Below, one piece after another: positions 22,134 to 33,737 of a stretch of DNA of 64,000 nucleotides. The notes under the pieces are model-generated. The model was not told where the DNA came from. It worked only from the letters and a program-made list of their open reading frames with translations, and made no database searches. Position numbers and translations under genes: made by a program. Every line of letters begins with the position of its first letter. The first letter of the stretch is position 1. The DNA lies in NCBI RefSeq assembly GCF_921293095.1, contig NW_025791676.1, positions 80,361-144,360 of the forward strand. Reading direction: 5' to 3'. The stretch comes from Ischnura elegans. Taxonomy: Eukaryota; Arthropoda; Insecta; Odonata; Coenagrionidae.

Positions 22134-23481
22134 TACGGTTGAGAATGCGGCTCATTACAACCGTGAGGGCTTGCAGTTGAGTCTGCAGCAGGGCGGCCGT
22201 TGCGGTAAGTGCCTGAAGGATCGCAGGCAGGCTGGATAAGTCGTCGGCTATCGGCTCCTGCCGATTAGTGGCGGCGGCAATCTTCTGCCGCAGTGGCTGA
22301 CGGACTTCCTCCGCCGTCTCCCGTTGAACGGGCCTGCTCGGCGGCAGGCCAGGATAGTTGACATCCCATACTGGGCTCGTGGTGGAACGTTGTCCAGCGG
22401 AAGGTCCTGCTTGGAGGCCCACTACCCATGGGTTTTGATGTCCAGGGGTTGGCACTTCTGCGGTCGTTGGTTTTGGAGGGGGCTTTTTCTGAGTCGGCTT
22501 CCTCTTTTCCTTAAGGTCCTTCGCCCGTTGGTACTCCGGGCAGGTACGGAAGAACGCCGGATGGTTGCCGCCGCAGTTGCAGCATTTCGTTTTCTTTCTC
22601 TCAACATCAGGGCAGTTTCTACCCTCGTGATCTCCGGAGCATTTATAGCACCTCGGCGCCGCCGTACAGTGAACCGATGAGTGTCCGAAGCGGTTGCATC
22701 GGTAGCACATCTGAGGATCACGATGTGTAAATTTGTCTACACGAACGCCGTTATTCCCGATCCATCTAAGCTTCTTCATCTCCTTGATGGTCCATTCCGG
22801 CGTCTCCCGGATGACTGCAAGGAAGAATGCTCCACGCCGTGCCGGATGTACTCGTACGACATCTATCCCCAGGACGTCAAGGTCTTCCTTAAGTTGGTCG
22901 ACGTCGTAATCTATGGGTAGATTCCGGATAGCATAGAATCGGACCTTGTCCCCGGTGGCGCCCCAGGTGGACATCTGGGCCTGTTGCTCCTCTAGCTTCG
23001 TCTTCAGCAGTAGGTAGTCCTCGGCGTTGCGTAGCTGTACTCGGCTGCAGTCAGAGTTGTGAACAACAGTAAATTTCTGATCTTTTACAGTTGCTCTGAT
23101 GAGGCGTACCAGTGCTGCATGATCAGTAACAGCATAGACGATCAGGGACGGTGGTCGCTTATTGGCACGTTGTGCCCCCTGCGCCGGAGTCGCCGTCGGG
23201 GTCTCCTCAGAGTCCATGGTATCCTCAGGGATGGTGGAGGCTAAAGGAGTGAAGGTATTCCTTGTCTCCAGAGGTGTTGTCTGCCTCTTCTTCGCCATGT
23301 CCTGGATGGACAGGAATGGCGCCGTCCGTTTCCTTGAGTCCCTATCTACAACCGTCGTCCATCCTGATGTAGTGGGGCCCGTTTCCGTCGAATTCTGGGG
23401 TTGACGGCCCTGAAGAGGGCCATTCTGGCTCTCGGTGGCTGCTGCAGCCGCTGCACCTGCCGCACCGTTCCCGGATGGCAT
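22123..23481 (-). CDS. Element 1 ORF1: Gag-like RNA-binding protein
   Basis: From the first ATG this is a 452-residue nucleic-acid-binding protein. The N-terminal part is low-complexity (a run of Ala, Ser/Thr-rich). Residues about 180-215 (RFYAIRNLPIDYDVDQLKED) match the RRM-like pre-CCHC domain of Jockey Gag proteins. Three CCHC knuckles follow at about 259-315 (CYRCNRFGHSSVHC, CYKCSGDHEGRNC, CCNCGGNHPAFFRTC). The reading frame stays open upstream to about 23676 without an ATG, so a non-AUG start is possible. It is translated before ORF2, with an 11-nt overlap. Confidence 0.87.
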   Translation of the reverse strand: MPSGNGAAGAAAAAATESQNGPLQGRQPQNSTETGPTTSGWTTVVDRDSRKRTAPFLSIQDMAKKRQTTPLETRNTFTPLASTIPEDTMDSEETPTATPAQGAQRANKRPPSLIVYAVTDHAALVRLIRATVKDQKFTVVHNSDCSRVQLRNAEDYLLLKTKLEEQQAQMSTWGATGDKVRFYAIRNLPIDYDVDQLKEDLDVLGIDVVRVHPARRGAFFLAVIRETPEWTIKEMKKLRWIGNNGVRVDKFTHRDPQMCYRCNRFGHSSVHCTAAPRCYKCSGDHEGRNCPDVERKKTKCCNCGGNHPAFFRTCPEYQRAKDLKEKRKPTQKKPPPKPTTAEVPTPGHQNPWVVGLQAGPSAGQRSTTSPVWDVNYPGLPPSRPVQRETAEEVRQPLRQKIAAATNRQEPIADDLSSLPAILQALTATAALLQTQLQALTVVMSRILNRNGE

Positions 23482-23710
23482 GGCGTCCTCTCCACCGAAG
23501 AGGACAGAGGTGATTTTCGGGGGGAGTAATCCCCCGGGGCGTCCCTTAGATGTCGCCAATGCTGGCGTAGGTGTTGTTCCGTTGTCCGTAGTCCAAGAGG
23601 TGCAGAGGTCGATGTCCGGGAGAGTATTCCAAAAGGCGCCAAGTCGAAAATAGCCGAAGTGGGGTAGTCCAAGTGATTAAGCCTGGGTTTCCAAACCGGC
23701 CAAGTAACTC

Positions 23711-23721
23711 GTAACTAACCT
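23711..23721. repeat. Target-site duplication of element 1 (5' side)
   Basis: GTAACTAACCT is identical to 19269-19279. It starts about 5 bp upstream of the predicted H3 +1, counted from the TATA-like box at 23741-23746. Just inside the element the minus strand reads GAGTTAC, repeating the end of the duplication (AGTTAC). Confidence 0.88.
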
Positions 23722-24187
<466 letters not shown>

Positions 24188-24243
24188 ATTTCTATCGTGG
24201 CAGCAGCCCATTACATCTGGCAGCTGCATCATCGAATAACAAA

Positions 24244-24259
24244 GGTCCTTTTCAGGACC
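24244..24259 (+). terminator. H4 histone 3' stem-loop, unit 1
   Basis: GGTCCTTTTCAGGACC is a canonical six-pair stem with loop TTTC, 57 bp after the stop codon. Confidence 0.92.
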
Positions 24260-25158
24260 ATAGAACATGCAGGATATTATTTGCCATTGCTTAAACACGT
24301 CGCAATCACAGAAATGTGATGTCAACGATAACAAATGAAATATCAGGTAATGATGGAGTGTAAATAAAAGAACATCAATGGAATACAACTTATTTTGTCA
24401 CTAATCACAAAATTAAGTAAGTTATTATGCTATTAAACCTAATACGTTCATCCATACTGAAAGTTCATTTAGTAAACTGCTGAGGGACGATCAATGTGTT
24501 TTTTTTATCCATCCAAGTTAAGCGACTTCAACAATAATGGTCGCTCAGTGTTCCATTCCCAGTACTAATTGTTGCAGTTTCAAGCGGCACAAGCCGTTGC
24601 CATTGTCGTCTATTGATAGTGTGTTGCGTTACTTAGCAACGACCAAATGCCTTCATCGCTTTTGTAACAATTCTTCGGCCGAATGCGGTGATTGTGACAT
24701 ATTGTTAGACATCGCCTATCAGTTACTTAGAAACGCACTGCTGCCAACATATTTTAAATTTGCTACATAGTATCGCGACTTTTTTGCTACTTTGGATATC
24801 CATTCAAATGTGTTCCTTGACACATTGTTATGCATCATTAATTAAGAAACGCACAGCTGCCACAATGTTTTCAAATTTCTACATAGTAGCGCTACGTTTT
24901 CCTTGCATTGCATATCATTTCCACTGTTTTACTTTTTCACAGCGAAGCTATACTAGATCAACAATTTTTTCCCTTCATTACACTTCACCCGTCAATATTA
25001 TTAAATGTATTATAATTATCTACAAGCATTACTACTTGACAACTCGATTCACCTACATGACAAATGGAAAGTAATTTCTAGACTATTTTTCGTGCGTATT
25101 TTGGGAAGTATACCAATTTTTGACATAGTCGTAAGACTGACAGACCTTGATGGTTTGC
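24260..25158. other. H4-H2A convergent spacer, unit 1
   Basis: This AT-rich spacer has no recognised gene. Short blocks such as TTACTTAGAAACGCACTGCTGCC align with unit 2. Overall it is clearly more diverged than other spacers, with several indels and about 74 bp net length change between the H4 and H2A stops. Confidence 0.6.
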
Positions 25159-25174
25159 GGTCCTAAAAAGGACC
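25159..25174 (-). terminator. H2A histone 3' stem-loop, unit 1
   Basis: On the minus strand GGTCCTTTTTAGGACC forms a six-pair stem with loop TTTT, about 31 bp past the H2A stop. Confidence 0.92.
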
Positions 25175-25205
25175 ATTTTTTATTCTCTTCCAAGAAAGAG
25201 ATCGC

Positions 25206-25760
<555 letters not shown>

Positions 25761-25774
25761 TCAGATACATCTCG
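25761..25774. repeat. Target-site duplication of element 3 (5' side)
   Basis: TCAGATACATCTCG is repeated exactly at 28543-28556. TCAG is the initiator-like start of the H2B transcript. Confidence 0.9.
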
Positions 25775-28542
25775 ATTAGTCATCGCCTTGTGGAATGCAA
25801 ATGGCGGATTAAAAAACAAGCTCCCAGAATTAAAAATGTTTTTAAAGAAAAACCACGTAAATGTTTGTTTTATTTCGGAAACAATGCTTAAAGATGATAT
25901 TGACATAAGCATTGACGGCTACGTCACATATAGACGTGACAACGATAATCCCCAGAGAGGCAAAGCTTCTGGTGGGGTAGCCATCGTGGTATCTGAAGGA
26001 TTAAAATCCAATGTTTTACCTAATGACGACTTCCTAACGCTAGAGGCAATAGGAGTGACTATTGAAACGAGAATGGGAGACATCAGACTTTATTCCTGCT
26101 ATCTAAGCCCTGGGAAGAAATTTGAAGAAAATGACTTCGATAAACTTTTTGGCGATGGCAACGCAACTCTTATCGGCGGTGACTTCAACAGTAAGCATAC
26201 CGAATGGAACTGCCCAATTGAAAATGCGAACGGAAAGAAACTCAAAAAATACACGGATGAAAAAGGATTGAAAATTACAGCTCCAGTAGAACCCACCCGA
26301 ATATATGGGAACTCGGTCATTGACTTCGCTATTAGTAAAAACATCCCAAGATATATGAAGTCATACGTAATGAACAGCCTAACAAGTGATCACTACCCGG
26401 TCATAGTAAGGGTTGGAACGAATCCCATTTTACATACGGATGAAAGGCTACGCTATTGTTATAGCCTGGCTAACTGGAAAACTTTTCAGGACGAAATTGA
26501 GAAGAATCTGAGTCCCACCAAACCTAAAGGGACAATTGATCTCGACTCGAAAGCCGAAACATTGGGTAAGGTCATATATGCTGCCATGGAAAAAGCCATC
26601 CCCAAAAGGAAAAAACGGGGCGACAATTTCCTTCCACTCCCGTCCGATACCAAGGACATGATAAAAGAAAGAAATTATTGGAGAAGGCAATACCGGAATT
26701 TTGGAACGAGACATCTCAAAAACAAGGTGAAGATGCTAAACAAAAAGATAACCTCTAGTATTCGAGATCTGAGGAAAAGGACGTGGGAGACAAAACTTAA
26801 AAATCTCGAAAACAACAGAGAAGGTATTTGGAAAATTGCAAGGGGCATGAAAACTACCATACCGCCGGATACGGTCATTAAAACAAATGAAGGCAAGCTG
26901 CTAACAAATCCCAAGGACAAGGCCGAACATCTGGCATCCTTCCTTGAGGGGGTGTTTAAACCGGTGCGTAAGAGCATTTTTACACCGGATTTAATTATCG
27001 AAGGCGAATGGGAAAAGGACGATGAAGTTCCATCAATAACCGAAAATGAAGTACGTAGCCAAATAAAAAAGCTGGTAAAGGGTAAGGCGTGTGGCCTTGA
27101 TAATATACCCAACGAGGTACTTCTAAAACTACCAGAAAAGGCTATTATGTTCTTGACTATATTAGTCAATGAATGCATTAGACATGGGCATTTTCCCAAT
27201 CCGTGGAAAAGAGCCGGAGTTATTTGTATTCCGAAGAAGAGAGGCAAAATACTTAGTTGCGATGAATTCCGGCCTATCTCGCTACTTTCGAATTTAAGCA
27301 AACTTATGGAAAGGATCATCACCCCATACTTTGAGCAGCACGCCAATAGAGTAATCCCGCAAGAACAGTTCGGGTTTCGTAGGGGTCTGTCCTGTACACA
27401 ACAGGTGCACAGAGTCTTAGACTACATCTGTGATGGCTTTAATAAAAACGAAACGACAGTTGGCGTCTTTATTGACGTGTCTAAAGCTTTTGATAGTGTT
27501 TGGCACGAAGGTCTTTTACATAAAATGATTGAGTGGGGTTTCCCCCTGTGGATTTTAAATATGACACGCTCATACTTGAGCCAGAGAACCTTCGTGACCA
27601 GGTGGAAAGATGTGTCTAGCTCGAGCAAGGAAATGTCTGCAGGGGTGCCGCAAGGCTCTGTGCTTGGCCCCCTGCTCTTTAACATCTATACCGCAGACTT
27701 CCCGATTGACAGAGAGGACTGGCACTCTAAAACTGCCCTGTATGCGGATGATGCTGCCATTATAGCAAGGAGCAGATGCCCTAACAAGGCAACAGAATAC
27801 TGCCAAGAGGCCTTGGACGAGGTTGTTAAATGGAACAGCAAATGGAGGATGAAAATTACTGCGGAAAAGACCAAGGCAATGATGTTTAGGAAACAAGCCA
27901 CTGTCGAAGATCATAGACGGGAAAGGTTAAGAATAAAACAGCAGCCCTTACCCTGGGAGGAACATATAACATATTTAGGCGTGGAGTTCGATAGAAAACT
28001 CAATATGAGCAATCAAATAAATAAAATGAAAGCTAAATACATAGGAGCGAGGGTGTCTTTAAACCCCATTTTGAAAAGCAATGCTACCCCAGTAGCCGCA
28101 AAAACTATAATTTATAAGTCTTATATCCAATCAAAGTTATTATATGCAGCACCGGCTTGGTGGGGACTATTAACCAAAGAAAAAATCGATAAAATCGAAA
28201 AGCTGGAAAGAAGACATCTACGCTCAATTTTCAAAATAAGGACGCGTATGGGCAATCAAGCAGTTTATAAACTAAGCAACATAACCGCAGTCAAAGACGT
28301 TGTGCGGAAAACCGCAGCGAGATATTTTGAAGAACTGACGCTTAATAAAAATAATGCCATTCAAGAAATCCTAACATTCAAAGACACCTTCAAAGATAAA
28401 CATAAAAGACCAGAAGAAATTCTAAATATGACCTAACCAAAACAAAGAAAAGGATAAAACCAACACAAGGGTGTTAAATGTTAAGATAAGGAGCAAAAGA
28501 AGTAATATAAACTTCAATATCCGATAAACGCAAACCACACGG
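25775..28542 (+). mobile_element. Element 3: 5'-truncated Jockey-like retrotransposon at the H2B start site
   Basis: This 2,768-bp insertion lies in the orientation of H2B and is bounded by a 14-bp duplication. The empty site is seen in unit 2 (57383-57400). It begins within the first codons of the endonuclease domain and lacks ORF1, so it is a 5' truncation or a very short internal start. It has no poly(A) tail and ends CACACGG. The 3' UTR contains TATAAAC (28506-28512) and GATAAAC (28523-28529) shortly before the H2B leader. The RT is closest by eye to element 1. Confidence 0.92.
25776..28436 (+). CDS. Element 3 ORF2 (partial at N-terminus): endonuclease and reverse transcriptase
   Basis: This protein of nearly 890 residues has an unbroken frame but no ATG start inside the element. 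Numbering from the Leu codon at 25788, the endonuclease shows LWNANGG (Asn3), SET (Glu31), GGDFNSKH (Asp132, Asn134) and SDHYP (Asp201, His202). The reverse transcriptase shows KGKACGLDNIPNEVL, EFRPISLLSNLSKLMER, FIDVSKAFDSVWH (Asp563), GVPQGSVLGPLL and YADD at 652-655. All catalytic residues are kept although the 5' end is missing, which implies a recent insertion. The H2B promoter lies directly upstream. Confidence 0.92.
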   Translation, partial: LVIALWNANGGLKNKLPELKMFLKKNHVNVCFISETMLKDDIDISIDGYVTYRRDNDNPQRGKASGGVAIVVSEGLKSNVLPNDDFLTLEAIGVTIETRMGDIRLYSCYLSPGKKFEENDFDKLFGDGNATLIGGDFNSKHTEWNCPIENANGKKLKKYTDEKGLKITAPVEPTRIYGNSVIDFAISKNIPRYMKSYVMNSLTSDHYPVIVRVGTNPILHTDERLRYCYSLANWKTFQDEIEKNLSPTKPKGTIDLDSKAETLGKVIYAAMEKAIPKRKKRGDNFLPLPSDTKDMIKERNYWRRQYRNFGTRHLKNKVKMLNKKITSSIRDLRKRTWETKLKNLENNREGIWKIARGMKTTIPPDTVIKTNEGKLLTNPKDKAEHLASFLEGVFKPVRKSIFTPDLIIEGEWEKDDEVPSITENEVRSQIKKLVKGKACGLDNIPNEVLLKLPEKAIMFLTILVNECIRHGHFPNPWKRAGVICIPKKRGKILSCDEFRPISLLSNLSKLMERIITPYFEQHANRVIPQEQFGFRRGLSCTQQVHRVLDYICDGFNKNETTVGVFIDVSKAFDSVWHEGLLHKMIEWGFPLWILNMTRSYLSQRTFVTRWKDVSSSSKEMSAGVPQGSVLGPLLFNIYTADFPIDREDWHSKTALYADDAAIIARSRCPNKATEYCQEALDEVVKWNSKWRMKITAEKTKAMMFRKQATVEDHRRERLRIKQQPLPWEEHITYLGVEFDRKLNMSNQINKMKAKYIGARVSLNPILKSNATPVAAKTIIYKSYIQSKLLYAAPAWWGLLTKEKIDKIEKLERRHLRSIFKIRTRMGNQAVYKLSNITAVKDVVRKTAARYFEELTLNKNNAIQEILTFKDTFKDKHKRPEEILNMT

Positions 28543-28556
28543 TCAGATACATCTCG
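28543..28556. repeat. Target-site duplication of element 3 (3' side)
   Basis: TCAGATACATCTCG is identical to 25761-25774 and is followed directly by the H2B leader CTGCTACGCAACG, which unit 2 also has. Confidence 0.9.
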
Positions 28557-28580
28557 CTGCTACGCAACGTTGATACCAAC

Positions 28581-28952
28581 ATGCCACCCAAGACTAGCGG
28601 AAAGGCTGCCAAGAAGGCCGGCAAGGCCCAGAAGAACATCTCCAAGGGAGACAAGAAGAAGAAGCGCAGGAGGAAGGAGAGCTACGCAATCTACATCTAC
28701 AAGGTGTTGAAGCAGGTCCACCCTGACACCGGTATCTCCTCCAAGGCCATGAACATCATGAACTCCTTCGTCAACGACATCTTCGAGAGGATCGCCGCCG
28801 AGGCTTCCCGTCTCGCTCACTACAACAAGCGCTCCACCATCACCTCCAGGGAGGTGCAGACCGCCGTCAGGCTCCTGCTCCCCGGTGAACTGGCCAAGCA
28901 CGCCGTGTCTGAGGGCACCAAGGCTGTGACCAAGTACACCAGCTCCAAGTAA
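28581..28952 (+). CDS. H2B: Histone H2B, unit 1; promoter displaced by element 3
   Basis: This complete 123-residue core histone has a Lys-rich N-tail ([20 protein letters not shown]), the repeat-like [27 protein letters not shown], and the C-terminal helix [16 protein letters not shown]. It pairs with H2A. The ATG in CAACATGCCACCC follows a 24-bp remnant of leader after the target duplication. The original TATA box is now 2.8 kb upstream, on the far side of element 3. The coding sequence is intact and almost identical to unit 2. Confidence 0.97.
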   Translation: MPPKTSGKAAKKAGKAQKNISKGDKKKKRRRKESYAIYIYKVLKQVHPDTGISSKAMNIMNSFVNDIFERIAAEASRLAHYNKRSTITSREVQTAVRLLLPGELAKHAVSEGTKAVTKYTSSK

Positions 28953-28973
28953 ATTACTTGGTAGCGCCCCAAC

Positions 28974-28989
28974 GGCCCTTTTTAGGGCC
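28974..28989 (+). terminator. H2B histone 3' stem-loop, unit 1
   Basis: GGCCCTTTTTAGGGCC forms a six-pair stem with loop TTTT, 21 bp after the stop codon. Confidence 0.92.
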
Positions 28990-29889
28990 CTACATCATTC
29001 AGTGTGATGTTTCCATTGCTTACTTCAACGACAAAAACGAAGTTCCACTTTAAAATTCACAACGGTAGTCCATATCTCATTTTTAGTGCTCAGAAGGTCC
29101 TAATTTTTATGATTAATCCTTGGTTGCCATAGCAACAGATTGTTGATCATTCATCAGTTATTTCATTCCAACAGTCTGTGATTGTTGCCGTCGCATTGTC
29201 AAAGCGAAGTGTGACGGTGTCTCCGGGCTCTCTCAAATGTTCAAGTTCAAAAGTCGTTTTTCCACGAGCGTAACAGATACAATGTTCCCACAAATTAATA
29301 ATTTATGCAACATTATTTTCTCTTTCCTTATCTTCATGGCAGATGTTTTTCCTTTCCCTCTATCGCGTACATGAATTTCTACTATCGCTATATGTAAAGT
29401 CCTCCGTAACGTCTCCACAGTTCCTCGTTGCATGACAATCCGTCCAGTGCGTTCAAATTTTGTCTACTTGCAGCCGCACGAGACGATCGTTAATGTTATT
29501 TCCTTGTTATGACAACAAAAGGCACTTTGTTACTCAGAAAACTGGTGGGACAGTTTCTCTTACGTCAAACCGTTTGTCCGTTATTCCATCATTTTCAGTT
29601 CACTCCATATTCCACGTTGGCAGCCCATTGTAATCCATCTTCGAAAGCCTCTACTTTGTCACGGGAGGTCCGCGCTTCAGCTGTCTTCCTTTCCGCAACA
29701 TTTATGAAAACTAACTCTTACAGATCCATTTCCGAAACTGATACTTTTGAAATGGAATTTATGCGCCGTTGATGCTCAATTTCATTCCTGTATGACATTT
29801 AACTCCAAATTGTTACAAAGTCAGATAGTGAACTATCGAATCTAATCACCGAATGAGTATAACATTCTTCAAAAGCCATACATATCTTC
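28990..29889. other. H2B-5S-A spacer, unit 1
   Basis: No gene is recognised. A palindrome GATAGTGAACTATC lies at 29824-29837. A TATAA at 29858-29862, 32 bp before the 5S start, could be the upstream element that arthropod 5S genes often need. The spacer is near-identical in unit 2. Confidence 0.6.
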
Positions 29890-30009
29890 GCCAACGGCCA
29901 TACCACGTTGAATACACCGGTTCTCGTCCGATCACCGAAGTTAAGCAACGTCGGGCCCGGATAGTACTTGGATGGGTGACCGCCTGGGAACACCGGGTGC
30001 TGTTGGTAT
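29890..30009 (+). rRNA. 5S ribosomal RNA, canonical copy (5S-A), unit 1
   Basis: This 120-nt 5S gene begins GCCAACGGCCATACC and contains the internal control blocks GATCACCGAAGTTAAGC (box A region), GGATAGTACTTGG and GGGTGACCGCCTGGGAACACC (box C region). It is transcribed by Pol III for the large ribosomal subunit. T runs from 30013 terminate it. The 5' and 3' ends pair (GCCAAC with GTTGGT). This is the intact counterpart of the gene interrupted in unit 2 at 58746. Confidence 0.96.
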
Positions 30010-30012
30010 CAC

Positions 30013-30026
30013 TTTTTATTTTTTTC
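30013..30026 (+). terminator. Pol III terminator of 5S-A
   Basis: A TTTTT run, then a longer T-rich tract, begins 4 nt after the mature 5S end. Confidence 0.75.
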
Positions 30027-30481
30027 CCCTATCCTTATGATAACTAATTACAAGTTATTCACCACATGCATGCGTTGAAGGATGTGCATTGCATTTTCTT
30101 TCGCGTGAAATGGCAGTACTCCCACTTCCTTCAAGTGAAACGATTGAAACACGCCACTTCAGTTTTCCCAGTTAACTTTTCCTTATCGCGCAGAACGCTG
30201 CCTTTGTGCAGTCCATGCCATTTCTTAGGCCCATACCATTCCTTCCGTATTCTACACGTAAGTTACTCACATCGTACATACTGAAAAAAATCATATCGCT
30301 CGAGTAAATTCCGTAAGTGTAGTAAATGACATCTCATGAAGGAAACGTCGGTGATTACAGCGAAAATTATATTGTTCCACGAACGATCGATATAACTTTT
30401 TTATTCACCACTCTTGGATAATATATTTCTGTTCCTAGGTTGATACATTCGTTATGTCATTCATAGAGAAACCGCGCTTAA

Positions 30482-30965
30482 AACAGTCAAGCCCGGAAAA
30501 TTTAAATAAAGTAATGTAACGCCGAACAATATACTTCTCGAAATTATTCCTTGAGAGAACTGCTTTTCCTGTCTGCATTCCATAATGCTCCATTTCCAGC
30601 GAATCCATTTTTAAAATTGAATGCATACCCAAAATAATTTCGATCATGAAACAGTTGACACAACAACAGGCGACATTTACTAAGCGATGGGAGCTGAAAG
30701 AAATCGCCATTACAGTAACAAGCACACCGTTGCTACAGACATTTTTCAGAAACACATTTTCAAATATCGAGTACATGAAATAACGGAATTGAGAGACACT
30801 AAAGCACATCCGACTACTGCGGGAAACTGGCAACTATTAAACTTAAAAAAATATTTTAACTCAGCTACCACGAGCTATGCATTGCCAGAAAATGCCGAGA
30901 AAAATTCTTTAAAAAAAGAAGACGAAGGTCAATTTGTGAAATGCTTTCAACGATTAGTATTCTCC
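30482..30965 (+). repeat. Paralog of the 5S-B segment, lacking 5S
   Basis: This stretch aligns with 6985-7326 and 7556-7690 as one continuous sequence. It has no 5S gene between the two halves, so it serves as an empty-site reference for the 5S-B fragment. Confidence 0.65.
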
Positions 30966-31228
30966 TTTTAGATTTTCTGGAAACGAAAATTAATTCATAG
31001 CGTAATAATTAAAACCCTGCTACGTGCGATTCCCTTCATTAACCGGATCGGCTATTGATCATTCATCATTCCTTTTCTTACACGTGTGTAGCGTCAAAAG
31101 GTGGAAGATACAAACGACGTAATGTCAGCTGTCACTGACAAACTTGCAACAATGTAATAATTAATCTCGTCATCCGCATCCCGGGACAAGTATTGCATCG
31201 TGAGTGCTCAAAAAGTAACACGCGCTGC

Positions 31229-31244
31229 CGCTAGATGGTGCGAG
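31229..31244 (+). promoter_or_regulatory. CTCF-like motif 4, unit 1
   Basis: CCGCTAGATGGTGCGA matches motifs 1 and 3 except for the last base. It is followed by GGGAGGCC and CGCAGTCCG, resembling the tail of motif 2. Confidence 0.42.
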
Positions 31245-33721
31245 GGAGGCCACTCCGCAGTCCGGTGCCTGCCTCGCCGGGCGCGTGCAAACACAAGTTT
31301 GAACGTTCGATCCCCCGAGGGAGAGCGCACCCGGGCTATTGTTTACGACCGAGGTCAACAATGCCAATGCATACGCTGTCGAGTCCTCGGATCTTGACTG
31401 TCTCGAACAATTGCTATTAATGACAGCAATGGCACATAGCCTTTTCGTCCGAAGACGCAAAGCTTGCGTCCGTTTCGCACGTAAAATCACTTTTAAATTC
31501 AATCTATGAACACATCATTGTAAACCTGCACATTTCTCTCATTTCTCATCGTTGGTGAATGTTAATTTTGACTGAAGGAAATTAAATCCGGGCAATGCTA
31601 TTAACTGCCGACCACCGAGCGTCGCTCGGCGTATCGCATTTCATTTTCGCGTTCAAAACTAGCGGACCACTTCCACTCCCATACGAATTGAGTTCCTGCA
31701 AGTCTCGACACGCACACTGACTAGGCAGCCGGTATCGGGGGTGTCGAGCCTGGAGAAAAGCAAAACAAAATGCTGCCGTCCGAACTTGCGTGTCATGCGA
31801 TGGATAAAATTGTGCTCCCGGAACATGAAGGACGCAATTTCTTTCTTTCATTATGTCTCGTTTACGTTGTAATGGCACGCTTGCAATCGGTTAAACGGAC
31901 AAAGCTTGCAGATGCATTCGAGAAATATATTAATCGCGGAGTTGTTTCGTGAACGATTCATTACATCAATTCAATTACAGATTTATTGTAACAGTTACTC
32001 ATCAAACGCACGACGTCCTACGAAGCACAATTTCGACGGCCTATCAAAGACAATGAAACGCAAACGTACGATACTTACTATCGATACTTAATTCGCAACA
32101 ATAAGAATTTTTCAATGCAAGCAATTAGTAGTGGTACACTTCCCACACGCAAATCGGTGCAACAACTTCAGCGTTAGTACTTGTTCAAACAATTGAAAAC
32201 AACAGCAATGAAACCAGCAAACACCCGGTTGCTAAGGATAATTAGCACGTCAACAATCACATTTCTCATTCCCTTTCCCGGGAAAGACCAGCGATTAAAA
32301 AGTTTGATGTAATGACATCGAGTAATTATCACCCATGGCGAAAGCTTTTGAAATTTCGATCCCCTACGGTTACCTCGTAACAATCAGTAACGCATTGAAA
32401 GAGCACAGTTTACATTTTTTCCCGAAAATCATAACACATGCGGTGTGCGAAAATGAGTGTCGAGGACTTAAAATAGTCTTCGACGCTTTGCACAATGCGT
32501 TCCCACATTTCCGATAACCAACGATGAACATAATTTTGCAAAATCACAAATAAACTTGCGTATGAGTGCCGCTACTTACAACATTTCACGGTTTCCATTC
32601 AATCATATGACAATGGCGTTTTGCTGGTCTCCAATTTCACGAGTCTGAGGAAACGTTTGTGATTTGACGTTTTACAATTAATTCCTTTTCCATATCCGAT
32701 AAAATTCTTTTGGCCTCCGTGATGCTAACACTACGCTTTTCAAGTCACATGTCAAATCAACACAGCATTACCATGGAATGTTATCGTTGCCCTAATTAAT
32801 TATGTAGTTCCGCTGCGAAGAAGTTATGAAATATCACACAAGGAATTATATTCGGACGAAAGGCACGTTAACAATAATCAACGCCGGCTGACATTGGAAA
32901 TGCGGTGTGCACTATTCGACATCGCTGACTGCTTTCATAACAGCAGTCCAAATACATAGCATTACACTTATTATTAATCCGGATCTGCCAATGTACATAA
33001 CTTCACACATACAGAGTATACGACCACGATGTAACACCGTAAACACTTCCATTAAAATATTCCGTAATAAATTTTGTGAAACCAAACAATCCGTTGCTAA
33101 GGAATTCGCGAAAAATGTTCTTCCTTCAACTCCTTCGTCAACATTTCAAACAGTGCACAGTGCCTAAGATACAAAGTGCAAGGGAAAACCATCAACGTCT
33201 TAGCACATTCAAAGGCAAACACTTTTAAATTATGCCACGATTCACTCAACTTGTAACAATTAAGGACGCCACGACTAATTTATGTTTTCTTACGATGCAC
33301 AATTAAACGCTGGGATCAATCAACCGTCATCATCGTCAAACAGTGTATTAATCACATCACAGTTCACTTTTCTACACAAAAGAGAAAGCCAAGGAATAAC
33401 ACAGACAACGATTATGAATGTAAAAAGTAGAAAAATAAGTAACAGCGTACTTACTCGGCTCTTCGGCTGTAGATCACAATCGCTGTTGTCAACACACTTC
33501 ATTCCCGTACATTTAACTAACTTTTCCTATGCATCCAGCGACACAAACACTTTCAATCCTTTCCTCACGATTGCCAAGCGTCACAAAGAACACTACAGAA
33601 CCGGCGTTATGTCAGTTACAGCTGATAAACATTATACAATTATCACTGATATTAGTTACTCGCGACGTCTTCTCACTACAGCTGCCGCAGCAAGAGCGAT
33701 CGAGTGGTAATACAGATTCGG

Positions 33722-33737
33722 CCGCTAGATGGTGCGG
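33722..33737 (+). promoter_or_regulatory. CTCF-like motif 1, unit 2
   Basis: CCGCTAGATGGTGCGG, unchanged from unit 1. Confidence 0.45.

Larger units (their letters stand above)
19280..23710 (-). mobile_element. Element 1: full-length Jockey-like non-LTR retrotransposon at the H3 start site
   Basis: This 4,431-bp element lies in the same orientation as H3 and is bounded by an 11-bp duplication. It has a short 5' UTR, ORF1 with three CCHC knuckles, ORF2 with endonuclease and reverse transcriptase, and a 124-bp 3' UTR. There is no poly(A) tail; the 3' end is CATCCCTGTT, preceded by a hairpin (19298-19319). RT motifs (PQGSVLGPTLFNIYTADIP, FADD) place it near the Jockey clade. The 5' end abuts the H3 promoter (TATA-like TATATT at 23741-23746), so its RNA would start at or near the H3 start site. 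Both ORFs are intact, so it may be recently active. Confidence 0.93.
30027..32030. other. Spacer after 5S-A closing unit 1
   Basis: No gene is recognised. The spacer contains the 5S-less paralog of the 5S-B segment (30482-30965), a fourth CTCF-like motif (31229) with a GC-rich tail, and a diverged relative of 3640-3860 at about 31600-31800. It joins the start of unit 2 without a visible scar. Confidence 0.6.

Noticed and set aside
31302-31312. GTTCGATCC resembling a tRNA B box
   Set aside because: No A box or cloverleaf can be formed around it.
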